DNA of 64,000 nt, taken from positions 248,001 through 312,000 of the forward strand of contig QEYB01000713.1 in assembly GCA_017562135.1 (NCBI GenBank). Direction: 5' to 3'. Of the stretch, positions 47,576 to 62,458 are shown piece after piece. Within the stretch, counting starts at the first letter, position 1. Every line of letters begins with the position of its first letter. Position numbers and translations under genes: made by a program. Source of the DNA: Dipylidium caninum. Lineage: Eukaryota; Platyhelminthes; Cestoda; Cyclophyllidea; Dipylidiidae. The notes under the pieces are model-generated. The model ran no database searches, was not told where the DNA came from, and saw nothing but the letters and a program-made list of their open reading frames with translations.

Positions 47576-50500
47576 AAACACTCCCAATAAAATCCTACTG
47601 GCATCTGAGGCATTTCTTCATTATTTAAATTCGTATGAAATACAGTGGCTCAAATAAACCCTTTCAGTAGCGCGTCACACTTATTGCTAAAGTGAATCAA
47701 CTGTGTTTTAGTTTAGTTCCTCCTTCGGGGTGTATGCACTGAGTGATAAAAATAGAGAGAGCCGCACATGCGCCAAATAAAAATGCGAAAATAGTTTTTT
47801 TCTATAAACAGACAGAACATTCCGGTAGGCAATGGGGCGCCACTCTTCATCACTGTTTCCTCTCTATTTGCCCAGGAATGGGCGAATTAAAGCGACAATC
47901 TAGTCGACTGCAGAAAAATTTAACGCTTTCTTGTAAATGGCATCAGAGGTCTTTGGTCTTTTACAGTCCGTGACATCTAAATTATCAGCACAGAAAACTA
48001 ATACCGGCGTTTTATCCTCCCTTCACTGCAGTTAATGCCATTGGAGAGCCGCAGGGCATCTAATCGTCCGCCATTTTACAAGAATTTAAGCGAAATGGTG
48101 AAAGTGTGCGGCGCAGACGCTCCCAATCGCTACGATGAAAACTTGTCCTCGAGCGCATTCGCTCCACTCAAGTCCACTTCCAAATATGCAACCTGAAAAT
48201 ATCGCGGAGAATCGCCGGAAGCGGCTGCCTTCTTCTCAGTGTAGTAATGCAGGCACCGTCGGAGCGGGCTCCCCCTTCCACCGAAGTAATTTCATAGTCT
48301 ACAGCCGCCAGCCCCTCATTTCCGTCCCGGTTGCCTCCGTTAGAGGTGCGATAGAGACAAAGATTAGCTCCTAGCACGTATTCGTGTCAAAATATCCCGT
48401 TTTCAGAGGGGTTACATCTCTTGGACCGACTTACTACAAGGAAGCAAATACAATGGAGGAATACACAGTGAAATGATGAATATCTTAATTAAACAGTCCA
48501 ACCGATTTGAAGGAAAAAGTAGGCTGTAATACACTTGAGAGTGTAACATATAGACCTCGGAAAAGCAATTTGGCACCCTCCACTCAGAGGATGAAAAAAT
48601 GGATGATCGCTTAAATGACAAGGGCCCGTGACCAATCAATGAGAGAGGCGGAGAAACCGGAGGATGACCGATCCCGCGAAATAGAGAAGGGACGATGTTA
48701 AAATCTTCCAACAGGAGTCGACACACTCAACATACCTCGCCGTATGTCATTGGCGCACGAATGCGTGTAGCCACTTCAGTTGCTACAGCCTCAAACTACA
48801 ATTGAAAGTTATAATCCAGCACTCATCAGTCCATCGAACCTGCCTCGTTTACTCAAGGCGATAGAAATAACCGGCATTGATAGAATCGGCTCAGAGGGAG
48901 TTTGAGAGAAAGTGAGACTAGCCTAGGGTCTAGTGTAAACAACACAAGGGCTGATTTTTCTGTTCAGCCACAAATAGTTATTATTGTACTAAACTGCGGT
49001 TATACAGGCGGAAATTGCAGGAGCCATGACCAGGCGTGGCCTTCCGCCCGCCAGCCCCTCCGCCTGCCCGACCGCCCGCGCCCTTGCCCGCCTGTCTGCA
49101 GATAATTAAGGAAAAAGGGCAATAAGGGGTAGAAGAAGCCAAAAGCGTATTATTTTCAAATTCTTTCAAAAGCCACTTGCGTGCGGTCGCATTTATTACG
49201 AGGCGTAACCACGAGGTCGGTGAGGCGATCTCTCCACATTTGATTAGCCTTGAGGCGCAACAAATAATTTCAACTGATTTCGGGAGTGGAAAAACAAGGA
49301 CAAATCCACTGGACTTCTTCGGATCTAGTAAAAAATTAAGAAATACTTCGTGACACTTAATCCACTAGTACTTCACTCCTCTGCTTCAGGTATCCTAACA
49401 CGAACAGATAAAAATTAGTGGCTGGCAATCAAGCACTCCTGTGTTAAATTATTGAGTGCAAATGGGATTAAACACTGTATTGTACAGTCTAGAGTTCAAC
49501 GAGACATGCTTTGTGTAGGAAGCAACGATTGTTGGGGTGGAGCGCATAGTAGCTTAAAAGAAAACAATAATATTGTGAATGTGAATTGCGTTCCCATCAA
49601 CAATTTACCATTTTCAGAAAAATGCTACTCATATATTTAAGTAGCATGGTTTTTCCTCACCCGGCACAAGTAACCGGCAGGAAAGGTGAATCAGGCCAAA
49701 GTAAAGATAATTTGTGCACTTTCGGGTGTTCTACAGTAGGACAAGTCTAAATTTTGTGGGTATTTGAGTGTGAAATGTAACCATATTGAATGGAATAAAG
49801 AGTTAAAGGCTTCTACTAACAATGTGAACAACATCACACTTGTGAGCCTTTTCTCAATTTCATGACATTTTCTCAAGGCAATTCAACACTCATCCTCGGA
49901 TTCATATTAAAATTGGCAGAGGTTAAGAGGTAAGGACCTACCACGACCACTACCACTAATATTATTAACAGTGTTTTTATTGGCAGAAACGGGGAAGGGC
50001 GCACATTTTAGCCCCCGTAATTCTGCCTGTTTTCCAAAAAGGAATATAGTAATATTTAACCATGGTAAAGAAACGCAAAATCTGACAAGTGGGGAATAAA
50101 TAGGAGCAGGTAGCACCTCCCATGCCATCTCGTGATCAATTTGATGCTCCGCCTCCCTCCACCGAAAGCGGATTTTCGCACGCCAAACGGTAAGCACAGT
50201 CGGCCTTGGACGACCAGTTCCGGTCTCCGTGTGGTCGTCTTCGACTCCTTTGAATAGCAGAAGGAATGGAAAACGGAATGGAGAGTTTCTCTCGCCTTAC
50301 AGACGCTCCGACGTCTAACGTGATACACGGCGAGGTTATTAACGGAGACTTTTGACGGCGGTAGGAGGCTCTTACTTTGCCCGAAAAAGACTTTTTGACG
50401 TTGCTAACAACTTCAAAGAGAATGCAATTTTTGATTGGGGTTGCGGACAGTACTAATCTATGATTTCGCCATGATATGAAATGGTGCTTCACCCTGAGAT

Positions 50501-53500
50501 CTAAGAGGCGTCAGCGTATAAACACACTGCGAATGGGTAAAAATAATCTTCTAGAACTCCCTTAGAAGTCTTTGACGAGGTCGGAGAAGAGCAACTATCC
50601 GTAAAATGTCAGCGTCGGGAGAGAGGGGAACTTGAAAACTCCCCACTTGTTACGTTGGCGTCAAGTTGAACAAGGGGCTTTCGTTCACAGCCCCGTTGGC
50701 AGTTATTAAGACGTCCTGAGGCGCTGTGAGTCCACGAAACACCTCAACGACATTTCCTACATTGCTGAAAGCCTCTTCTGTCGTTAGATCCTACAAATCT
50801 GCATTTTTCAATCCACAATTGGCAGAATGAACACCTTCGGGCTGGAGACAGCTATTAACTCACTAATCCACTTTTACACTTAAGAGTTGGTCAAATGGAC
50901 AACGCTCCATTAACACTATGTCCGCGTCACAGTGGAAATGCACGAGGCAGAAGGATTAATGGTGGCCTCGTGCCGAAGGCCAAAATTGCGTGGAGGCAAT
51001 TAGACTGGCTCCCATGTCACTTTCCAAATAAAAGTGGTTCGGCACGCTGAAACCAACGGCCTCGTCTCTCCAGGATGCTTCTTCCAGCCAAAGAAATTAG
51101 CCTCCTGTAAAACAATGAGGAAGCGTTGGACGCAAATTGACGCTGGCACCTTGGCAGCTTTACGACAAATTTATAATGTCGGCAGAGCTTGAAGACAACG
51201 TGGGGAGGCAATAAGAGCCTCTTCGTGACGTGGCTCCAGGGATTTTTCGACAATCACAAACAAACTACTTCTCCGCCATGGGCACAAAATGTAGCGCTAC
51301 TTCCCTTTTTTGTTCAGTTGTTACGAAACTGTCCACTGAGGGGAGTTTGAATGGCGGGTCGGAGATTTGCCGACTGTTCACACAACCGCAAAATCACCGT
51401 CTCCTCGAGGGCTGAGGAGGGAAAGAGAGAGAGAGGGAGAGAGAGGAGCGGAGGCCTCACGGAAACCCTGATGGTCTCTCGATAAGGCGACGTAACGTCG
51501 CCAATCATGTTCATAAAATCTCCAATTATTGCTCCAATTGGCGTAGCAGTGGCCGGGAAGACTGGGCATTTTTCACAAAATCAGCGATCTCATTTGGCTG
51601 ATGTAGGAATGGCAAATGGCGGTAATTATCCGTCAACAAGATGTTGATGCTAATGAAACCGAAGCCGATGTGATAAAAAGTGGGAAAGGTTAAATATAAA
51701 TGGGAGATTTAACCAAATTCCCCTGCCAGCAGTCCCACCCACTTATCAGCCCCACATAAAACTCCACTTAGTAAATTGAACTCTTAAACGCCTCATTTGC
51801 GGGAGGCTTAAAAGTTAAAGGGGATGTTAGTGGCACGGCTGATCTCCTCAACTTGGGTCGTCTTTGTTTGGCCATTCGGAACCTATTTTCCCCACGAAGC
51901 CTCTAATGCTCCGGCTGGATTTGCTGTTGCCACCACTGAAGGCGGATCGTGGACGGCGTCGGGAAGTGTGGCTTCACTGCTGGCAAGACGGAGTTGCGAA
52001 GTGCTCGATAAAAGACAAACGGAGGCATTCAATTTAACGCCCACCAAAGAGACTGGAAGAAGGTAGACTAACCGCTTCAGCAAGCCTTGAGAGACGCACT
52101 TCTGTATCAGTCTCGAGGAAAAAGGAAAGGCCTTCGTGTGGACAAAACCACCTTAATTCACTCTCGGTGAGTTCTTCAGAATGGCCAAAGGCGCCTGAGG
52201 AAGCACTTCATTTCCACGTAAGGCCACAAAGCCTCATGGAGAACAAGTCGCCGCTCCAAGCCACCAGAGATTTACTTGAACAGCTCCCGCGGCTTCCCAT
52301 TTCCATCGTGCCTCATTCTTATTTTAGACACTTATTAGAGAGACTAAAATAAACTGAAAGAAGTTAACTCGTCAGCAGTGGTTAATGTTGAAACGGGAGG
52401 TGGGGGAGAGGGGAGAGAATGCGAAGAGATAATGGCGGGAAGAGAAATTGTCCTCCTCACCGAAGGCGTGGGCGGTGACGGCATCGTCGCATGCGCTGCT
52501 GAGCCTCGGCCCCATTGTTGTTGCTGCTGCTACCGCCGCTCGCCCTAAATACCATGCAGCAGATAAGGCCGGTCGACTGACCGGATTCACAGGGCGAATG
52601 ATTTAACCCATAATTAGCATTTCCCTTGTCTCACAGGGCTAGTTGACCTTTTAACGACGACTGAGCGAAGCCTAGTGGAGGATTGCATTAGGACCGCCTC
52701 TCCACTGGGCGTAGGGGCAAGTGGGAGGGCGTGAACACCAAAGATGGGTATTTTTTGAACCAGCCTGAAGACAAACGAACAGATAGTGAAAGGTCAGAGA
52801 GGCTTGTAGTTTTGATAAACAGTTGGGTGGAACTGGACCGGAGAATTGTGTAGGGGAGTGGTGAGACAAGAGTGGTGGAGGATTTGAGGGCAAGTCTCGA
52901 GTCCGTTCACCATAACCATGACAAAACAAAACGACAAAAATACTGTCACTCATCTCGGTGGAGGCAGAAACGACGCTGCTGGCGACCAGCGGATTTAGCT
53001 CGGCCCGCATTAACACTCGTCATTAAAGGGGATTTTGGCTTAAATTGCTCGAGTGAGGCATTTCAGCGAGAGTATCACTTCATTTTCTTAGAAAAAAAAA
53101 ACACTCAAAGAAAGAGCAACACGACAATCCGCCAGAATTGTCCTTCTAAAATATCTCTCACCGGTGCTTGCCGTTGGCAGAGATAAAGGACTAGCGATAA
53201 AATTGCTGGCTTTGCAAAACGGAAGTGGCAGTGGACTGAGACGAGTTACTTGAAGCGGTCGATGCTTCCACTTGTCCTTAAGACTCCCTTTCCCCGAGGC
53301 CAGTCGAGTCGGATCGCCCCCTTCCCACCCGGGTGGATCAGGAACTGAGACAGCCCATGTGAGATGATAGAATGCGGCGAACGTTCACCCCCCCTTGGAA
53401 GCAATCTGAACGCAACTGCGCCTTCACCGGAAACTGCCACCATTTTTGTTTCACCTTCATCACAGTGGGTGCCATGGCTGCGGATTTCTCGCCCGTCGGG

Positions 53501-56500
53501 GACGCCGTACCGTGAAATGTGCCGTGGAATGCATCCAGGGCGCCGTGGAGACGCAGATCTGTGCCTCGTGTGGTGCCCAAGTCTCTGTGGCAAGGTCTAC
53601 ACTACTAATGAAGGCGGCAGAGTTCATCCGACTGGTCCCAGCCTTTTCTACCGTAATTCTGTCGCTCCGAAATCATTTGAATTGTGCTGACAGGGTCTCG
53701 AACTACCGACCCGTGTGGCTCTTCTTCTGGCCTTCACATGGCGGATCTAAAAAATTCCCAGCGTCCATCACATTTTAATCTCCTGATGTGTCAGAGGCAT
53801 TGGAGAGTTTTTGGAGGAGGAGAAGAGGTGGAATATTCCCTCAAAGGTACCGGCAGAGGGATAGAAAAAATATTAATCGGGATGAAATAGTTAAAAACAC
53901 GGAGGTCATCTACACGTGGCTCCGTTTGGAATGCAACTGAAAGAATGAGCAGACACACGCCTTTAATATCGCATAAAGGCGGGAGGCAAGTTTTTCGCCT
54001 TGTGTAAAGGTCAGATTTGGCCAACACTCACCCCGGACCGCACGAGGGCGGCGCAAGAGGGTGAACAAAACCCCGCAATAGCGAGTGCAATTGGAATGGC
54101 GCTAATCTCCGCCCCACAATGCGTATAAACAATCGCGTTTTGCCGATCTCGGCCCACTAAATGCAACTACCTTCTGGTAGCGGGCAGTGCTAGGAATCAC
54201 TCGACTGGTGCTGCATGCTTCCCACCACTGACGGGGTGGACAAGAGACCCAAATCCGTCAGAAAAATTTGACTTCACCACTCATCAGGTGGGAAAGTGTC
54301 GAGCTATTTTTCACACTAAACCCGTGAATCACCCCGGTAATGAAGTGAAACTCCTAAAAGGTGGGTAGTTGCCTAACGGTGGAGGCGTAGCGGTCGTAGA
54401 GTAAATAAGTTCAGTGAAGGCAGCAAAATCTCGAGTGGACGTGACACGTTTTCTTGCAGAATGTCACACAGTAACGTCAGCGGGGTTCTGGACACTCCAG
54501 ACCGTAACGATCCGGGTGGTTCAATGGCCGAGGCATTTGGGGGGTGCGAGGAGGGAGCACAGGACAGTGGACGAGCTGACAAAATGGGGAGACGCTCTGA
54601 CACGGACCAAATTGAGCCTAAGTAGTCTCCACAGTGAGTTAGGGCAACCCATGGCCACAAACGAACAATCGCCCCTAGAAGTGGAAGAAAAGGAGTTAAA
54701 GTGGAGGAGAAATCGTCCCCTCGAGAGGCAACCACCCAAACCTTCTCCAGTCATTACCTGAGAAGTGGGATAATCATGAGGAGGGAAGTGCGACCGCTTG
54801 TGCGCCGAGTTATGCAAATTAAGAAAGTGAGAGGACGCGAATATTCAAGTGCTGTGTGTCGCGAACCGCATACACTTACAGAAACACACACACAACATCA
54901 AGAACAGACCAAATGGGGTGGTAGATCGATGTGCAAATGCAGTCTGTGTGTTATTTATAGCCACGTCCCACATGTCATGCACAGTATTGAAGGTAAAACG
55001 CTCACAAAAGACTGAATCCGCGTCCATCTTGTGTGTCTTGTGCTTTCGGTTTGATTGTGCATGTGTGAACACACCAGAGGAAGTGAGGACACACATTAAA
55101 CGACTGCAGAGTGCTTGGACATCGGTTCGGCCAGTTTTTTTAACGGCCACCCAGGGATTTGGAGCTACTAGGCGACTACCGGGCGGTTACCGAGAAGAGG
55201 CGGATGTTGTACGATGCGGGGACTTTTCCCCTCAGCACAGAGGCAACCCGCGGGATCCGGCGATAGTTGGAACCTCAGACGAAACGCATTGAAGCGCTGT
55301 GAGTCGGCAAGTCGGCCGGCCTCTGGGGATCTGGCAGCACCGCAGTGGTCGGTGTTATATAGCGAGACGTTGGAACGCTTCAACACACTCCCTTCTATGC
55401 CTGCGCCGTGGAGCGAATTCGGGCTGGAGGCCCTGGAAGTCGCCAAATGTGCAATGGGCACATAAAACGGTACCACGCGGTTAATTACATTAGGCTGACG
55501 CGGAAGATAAAAAATAGCCTCGTTGTAATATTTTTCTTCCGTCATCTCGAAGCATAAACATGTGCGAGGGGAAATTTCGGTCAGAAGTTGTCTGCTTCTA
55601 TATTTGGCCTCTGAATCCGGTTTTTACCTCTTCCACCAAACATTACCAAACCGCAGTCAAAAATGTCTACTAACCGAGACTTAACAAGCGCCAGAGGCAC
55701 ATGATCGCCCTCCGGTCTATTCCACTGGCCGGTGAGAGAATGAGACGAGTTTTGCAGCGGTAGGGTCATTTTGGGGGTGTTTCAGACAAAGATAAAAACG
55801 ACTTAATCCCTCTTGCCTCCCATTAAGCCGTGATTTTTGTCCTCTTCGCGTGACCTCAACACTATTGGTTGGAAGTCAAGGTCAAACGGTGGGAAAGGGG
55901 GAAGCAGAAGCAAAGTCGCCTACGGCTATGGGATTTTCCCTTAAAGCAATTATTTCGAGAGGTCAAGGACGTGGTAAAATGAGCAACAGATGGGGAGAAG
56001 TTAAAATCCCACGCAGTCAAGATATTTTTCGGGATGGTTGAGGTCGCTGCCTGAGTGTTGCCGAGCTCGTGGAGCTCAAAATAAACACACAAGCATCTCC
56101 CCAAACCCGCTATTATGAAATGGAGTTAACATTCAGCCCTGCCGTACTAAAGTGGAGGAGAGGAAGGAGAGAATGGGCTTCCCAACGAACTCGCCAGATT
56201 TTATTAGGACCGTCGTCCCATAAATTGTGCTGGAGGAATGGAATGATAACAGGCATTCCAATGAAAAGCGCAGTAGGTTTTGAGCTAAAGTTACTATCTT
56301 CCTCGATGCACAGAAGACCAACGTTTAAGTGCTGTAGTTTGAAGGGCGGGGAGACGGCCTTGACGACCGTCTGCCTCTATCAGGCCTCGCGACCGACTTG
56401 CCGCATCCGGTGGTTGGGTTGGACGACGGGCTGCGAGTGAAGGAAGAAGGCGAAGCGCCCCACTCGCCCGGGAAGTAGCCCCGAGGTGACAGCCACCGCC

Positions 56501-56688
56501 GCATCTAATCTCCACTGCTTATCTTAAACTACTCTCGCCTCGGCGGTCTTTTTAGGAGAGTAGATCTCTTCCCTCTAGCATTACAGCCTCATTGTTACTC
56601 CTATCGCCGGTGTTTGTCTGTGCGCCAATCCAGAAATTTCATACTTGGGCAGGTGTTTGCCGACACACTCTCTATTTGACTCTTTCGC
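47576..56688. other. Gene-poor right flank, part 1
   Basis: No supportable gene in about 9 kb. Open frames are short and overlap on opposite strands. A (GA)n tract lies at about 51,424-51,450 and a C-rich run at about 49,045-49,095. One Cys-rich frame near 53.45-53.78 kb is listed separately. Confidence 0.5.
53446..53778 (+). other. Unassigned Cys-rich open frame
   Basis: The frame contains GCHGCGF, then VKCAVECIQGAVETQICASCGAQ, i.e. several Cys pairs with CxxC spacing. A good acceptor (TCATCACAG at 53,458-53,466) precedes it. The opposite strand is also open (53,246-53,593). No domain is recognised and no partner exon was found, so this is a possible exon only. Confidence 0.12.
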
Positions 56689-56712
56689 GAGGTGAGCGTG
56701 CACGCTCACCTC
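56689..56712. repeat. 24-bp perfect palindrome
   Basis: The half-site GAGGTGAGCGTG is followed directly by its exact reverse complement with no spacer. It is an uninterrupted dyad able to form a hairpin or bind a dimeric factor. No gene is recognised on either side. Confidence 0.9.
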
Positions 56713-59700
56713 TTTCCTGTTTAACTTGTAGAAACCGGGGCAGGCGACTTCGTTTGCCAGGATGCTTCCCTCTGAGAGTTGGAGATGCGTTGAGCGAAGC
56801 CTTCTTCCAAACAATTAGAGGCCTAATAGAAAACAGAAGAGGTCACCAAGATGGTCTTAGGAGATGTAAAAGTTCGTTATCTCATTTTTTCTACATAACT
56901 AAACCAAATGGGAGATAAAAGAGGGCGTTCACATATCAGGAAATGTTAAACCCTGAATTTGGCCGTTTGTTGGGTCAGAGCGCATCTGCAGACTTGAGGT
57001 GGACCAACACATGCGCGGACAGACTAAAAGTGTGTAGGTTTAAGGTGAAGGAAGAGCACTCAATGCCCTAATCATCATCATCCTCCTCCTCGTCCTCTTC
57101 CTTCTCTCAATGCACCACAGTGGAGAGGCTTCACGTCCAGTGCCCCACTCGGATCTGACAGGCCGGGCACGAAGCGGGGTGACGAATTTGTGGGGAGAAC
57201 GAGAAGTGGAGACGACTGCAACTACACTGAAACGCTAAATGCTTTCCACTCGTCTCCATAGGAGCAGAAATAAGGCAATTGCGCCTGTTAGGGAATACCG
57301 ACACAGTCAGAGAAATTGAGAAAGTATGTTAAAGGCTTTAATTCGCCTTCGTTTGAAGAATGAAAACCCAGTTTTAAAGAAGTATAAAAAAAGTATTTCT
57401 GCGTCATATCCGGTAATGAATGCAGACAAAAAATTTCAGCCTGCTTAGTGCGACAAATTTTATTAATTTTTGCATTTTTTCTGAGAGGGCGATGGAGAAT
57501 TATCAACAGGAAATGGTCAAATAGTAGGTGGTGGGCGACATGGAGGGAAGAGACAAGAACCCCTTCAATTGCGTGAAATGACGGGGAGATTTCGGGTCAA
57601 CTTTAATAGAATTGAATGACCTAATTAACCCTCAAGGGCGGAATGGAGTCACGCGATAGGTGGAGAATCGAAATGACGTGTGCGCCGTTGATTGAGCGCT
57701 TTATCTCCTAATCGTAATATACACTGCTATTTAAAAAACCGAGCGAAATGGTGTCCACCGGCAGAAATCGGAGGAATTTGGGGAAACCACACACTTCTGC
57801 AGTCTCATGGCTAGGGACAAAATTGGATTCTGAGGTCTACATTAACACGCCTTGATTTTGTTGGTTATTAAAATTCCCCACTGAATGATTAATTATTCAG
57901 TGTTGACATTACTTGGCTAGGCAATCCGTATAAGCAGTCGAATAGGAGAGGGGACTCAGAATGCATAAGGTAATTTAACTCCCACGTAGATTTTGTTGGC
58001 CTTCTAAAGTAGTTCTGCCCCCCACCTCTCTTTACCCCCATTTATCTTCACATTTTCGGCTTTTTCACTTAACACCGGACCCTACGTACCCACATGCACT
58101 GATAACTCTGCGAAAAGGGCATTTAACCGCTTTTGCCTGGGAACGTGTTAACCTGTACCGATTTGCACAACTGCTGGAATTATGTTGTCGAAACTTTTAC
58201 CCTACACCTATTTACGAGGGAAGAATTTTGTCCTACTGCAGCACCGGAGTCTCCCGCTCAAGAAAGGCGGTCTGGGGACAATCAGCATGCGAAATGTGAA
58301 AATGCGGTTTCCCCTGGAGCTTCCCGAAGCATCCGACAAAGTTAGACGGGGAAAGGAAACTCTATTTTACCCGTGCAGTATACGAAGTTTGTCCAAGTCA
58401 GACTGTCGGGACGCGACACGAGAGGAACCCATACAGGCGATTGCCACGTGTCCCGAGGTGGGGAGGCGGGGCAGACGATGAGGACGGTGGGGACAAGAGC
58501 GCCGGGATGGCGATGCACAATCTCATAAAAGTTGTCTAATCCAACACAGTAGACGTGTTGTAAACCATGCAGAGATTGCTCGCTATTCCTCGTGATAGCC
58601 TGTGTTGATTACTTCAGCTAGGAGTCGCACCAACAATCACGAAAATTGCCTTAAAACAGTGTTAAACACCCTCTTTCCGGTAGACTGTCCCAACGTCATC
58701 ATTAACGAATTGCGTAAGCTCGTAGCGGAGGCTCAGGGACTATATTAAAAATGAAATAGCGGGGTCTGGACGACAAAGTCTTAATGTGTCACGCCTGTAC
58801 GGCCAGTGGATTGTCTCCTGAGACGCGAGACACCGTCTGTATGTCCCACTGACTCCTCACTCGTTTTGCTTGGCCACTGCCACGACTGTGAGGGAGGCGA
58901 AAGGGATGAGAGGCGTTCGGTTGGGTGAGTGAAAGTGGCGGCTTTCAGTGTCAAACGAGCGACCTTTCACTGTACAGTGCATTGCTTTCCTCAGATTGGT
59001 ATGCAGGGCAAGTTATTAATCAAGTAAGCAGACAAGGCTACGTATTTTTTTCAAATCATGATCCTATGAGATTGCATTCTTGTTGATGGTGTATTTGGCT
59101 AGGAGAGCTTCTACAAACCGTCCAAAGGCTAACAAAATCATGTCGTCGGGCTCCGGTGTGTCGAGTTGAGATGGTGAAACATTAAAAGATTCGAGTTTAA
59201 GGCGTTTGAGAGTAGAACTTCACCAGTCCACCTGCGCGTTGGAGGGTTTCACAGCTCATTATTGTCTCCTGGAGATAGAATAACCCCCGACAGTAAAGCG
59301 TCCGATTTGAACATTTCTACCCTTAAATCGTGCAGTTGATGGGACGACGAAGTGGAAAAGTTCCTCTAAATATGCCTCGTCAAATAAAAAGACACAATTG
59401 GGAGTTTACCATCCATCAACAGGGCAGAGGGAAACACTTTTCAGACGAATTCCGCGAATGAAACAATCCCGAGGGCGGCGGTAATCCGAGGGAAATGCGA
59501 GAAAGCTACTGCGCTGTGACGTGGCAGAGGAGTGAGACGAACCGAGGAGGACTGCGGACCAGACGTAGTCAATATCAAAACTCCCACGGTGTTTCACCAT
59601 GCTGAAAAGAGAAGGTGACTTCGCATCTTTTGGACATTTCATATCATCTTCGTGGAGAGACGCATGGACAAGCTGCTGCAGTGGGAGGTGGTATGCGTTA

Positions 59701-62458
59701 AAGTCTGTGGGGCGATTGCCACACCAGTCTGGCCTAAGTACACGTGAACGAAAGATTCTCCCGACGATGGCTTTGCACCCATCCGACTAGTCAAATGTCT
59801 GCATTATGTTGTAGAAAATGTGCCTTTAAAAGTGGTCAAATGGGAGGAAAGTACAAACCGAATGGCTGGAGAAATTTCCGAAGTGCGCACGTACAGCGTG
59901 AACTTTTCATTGGGCAAAATGACGTCTCTCCAAGGATGTATTAATAATGCGCAGTCGCGAGGTGAGATTATGAGCCCAGACGGAAGTCGGGCCAACAGCT
60001 CCGGAAAGCCGAGACGGTGGGGCGGAGTGAAGAGCCCACGTATGTTAGGTGTGAGGAAGTCGAGTGAACCAGTGTCGACTATCTCATCGCAATAGTCAGC
60101 TTTCAGCAAAACCAGCTCCCCTCAAAACCCCGGATTATTTCCATGGTACGGCTTTACTGCCTAATTATTGCGTATTGGTTATTAAAGCGAGAAGAGGGTT
60201 GACTGGAGAAGCATAAATTAAAGTTACACGCAGTTTTCATGCCAGGAGGCACGTGCCACATTTTACTAAAGCCTGAATTACACGAGGGGGAAACTGGGAA
60301 ACCGGAGGGCGACGAGTCGAGGAAAACTGGAGGCAGACAGATTAATGACGGGCGAAGCTGCTGCCGGTACATACGCGGAGTTTAGCGGAGCGGAGAGGTA
60401 CACATGTTGTTCTCCATTTTCATCCGTCCCTCCTTCGGGCGTCTGAGCCGGCGGAAATGGTGAACCCCAAGTGGATGGGGAAAAAACTTGACAAAATCTG
60501 CCCTAGTTGGACAGCAGGAGTAAGTTGTAGTTGTTATGTTCCTCCAAACGAACGGAGAGGATGATGAGGGATGGATAAAACTAGCGTATATTTAACCTCC
60601 CGGAAGGCTTTTTTATGGTGCCTCCGAGGGCGGGCAGCGGTACAGTCCCCGTGTCACTCGATCGCCTGAAAATTGCGCCCAGATTCACCAAATCGGGCAT
60701 TACCAAAACCTCGCTGATGGGGCGAATCTACTTAACTAAGGAGAATTGAAAAGTAACCCACAACCCCCTCATGTAATTCGCCTAAACAAGACAAGAAGCA
60801 TTCCAATGAAGGGAGATGGGGGAATGGAATGGGACGGGTGGTCGTAATGCTCCTCGGTGAAACAGCTGACGGTCCTCAGGAACCATGGATGCGTGAGTTC
60901 ATGATGTATAAATTCGGCCTCTGGAAAAAACACATTTCGAATATTTTGGCAACATCGTCACAAAGCATATGTAAGTCCATTGAAAATGTATTTTTTGATG
61001 GTAAAAATCAAAAGTGACCAACTAGTAGTCATTCCCAAATGCCAGGAGGAATTTCCCAGCCTCCAAAGTGGCGGATTGAGTATTTTTTATCGGATTGCAC
61101 ACGGTGTGTCCTTCTATCTTTTTTCGCAGAATTTCATGCCCCACGGTGATTCAGGGTTTAAAAAAACATTCCCCATTGTGACCGTCCCCTTCGCATTAAC
61201 CAAAGGATGAAAGGGTAACGAAGCATCTCGTGGGTCTGTTGACCACTTTGAGCTCAAAGAGCATCGGTTCTGCTGCCTCCTCCACCTCCACGTGTCATTT
61301 GCAACAGTCAAAGGCGGCGGGATGTCCCACTCCAAGAGAGAATAATTTTGGGCATGAACTTTGCGCTAGGCCAAAGACTTCCCGAGAACGGCAGAGCTCG
61401 AAATTACGTGGGAAGACATTAACAGGCTCTGACCATTTAGTGTAGGACGCAGTGCTCAGCAGTAAGGCACTCTCCACGAGTAAGCAGGTTCGTACGCAAA
61501 ATGTCAGCGGATGTGAACTCGAAGCGGCTGTCCAGGGAAGCGAAATCACATCCTCGTGTGAAGGCGGCTCGTCGCAATCTGTCAGGACTATCGTCCCGTT
61601 CAAGAGGTTCAGCTTACCCAGTGGGATTGGGATTGGTGAGACTAAACAACCACAAAAATTTGGAGTTATTTAAGAGGCCTGACAAGTGGTGAATTGTCGC
61701 AATCAAAACAGGATTTAGGAGGCCTTCTTAACTCGACGTCTAAGTGGTGCAAAAGCCCACTAAAGACTGAAAAGGCCCTTTCACGACGTTCCACTTCGCG
61801 ATTAAAGAACTGTTTGTGTGTCCACAAACATTCCAAATTAAGGAGTTTTTCCGGCCTGAGTACTGCAATGGGGAGGCCCTGGAAGCGCCATTAAATCAGA
61901 TGACAAGTCGTTCGGCCGACCGTCCCGTCAAAAAACTGTCTCGCGACGAAGACACTCAGCTTCCACGCACCAAGTCCTTCGTAAATGGGTAAATGTATGC
62001 CAAGACGAGGAGTTTAAGTGCTTCTCTTGGAAGATCCAAGCCTGTCTGCAGCATCCTTTAACTCATCTTAAAGAAGTTCCCTTTTGTGGAGGGGGAAGAA
62101 CGAAGGGTACATGGAAATGTACACCAGACTTCGAAGGTGGCAAAGGACAATGCTACAGAAACACTCCTTTGAGTGCAAACCCGTAAGATTAAAAGTCTCT
62201 CCTTGATATAATCACCCTCATAATTTCTATTTCATCACTGACTTGTTTGATTTCCTCCCTCGACTGACAAGTCAGTAGCAAGAAAGGCTTAACACGAAGT
62301 GCGCAACCTTTCGACTTGACACTGTTGCGGCAACCCCAAAAAAACGTCCCATTTCGGGGTAAGGAGAATGGCCGGGCAGGAAAGGCGGCCAAAGGAGTTT
62401 CTTGATGTCATTTGGGAAATTCGCGAGGCGTCCTTGCAGCTCCCATAAACATAAAACA
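56713..62458. other. Gene-poor right flank, part 2
   Basis: No supportable gene is seen in about 5.7 kb. Scattered short open frames (for example 58,182-58,481 and 59,820-60,095) have no recognisable content. A short CATCATCATCCTCCTCCTCGTCCTC-like triplet tract lies near 57,072-57,100. Confidence 0.45.
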
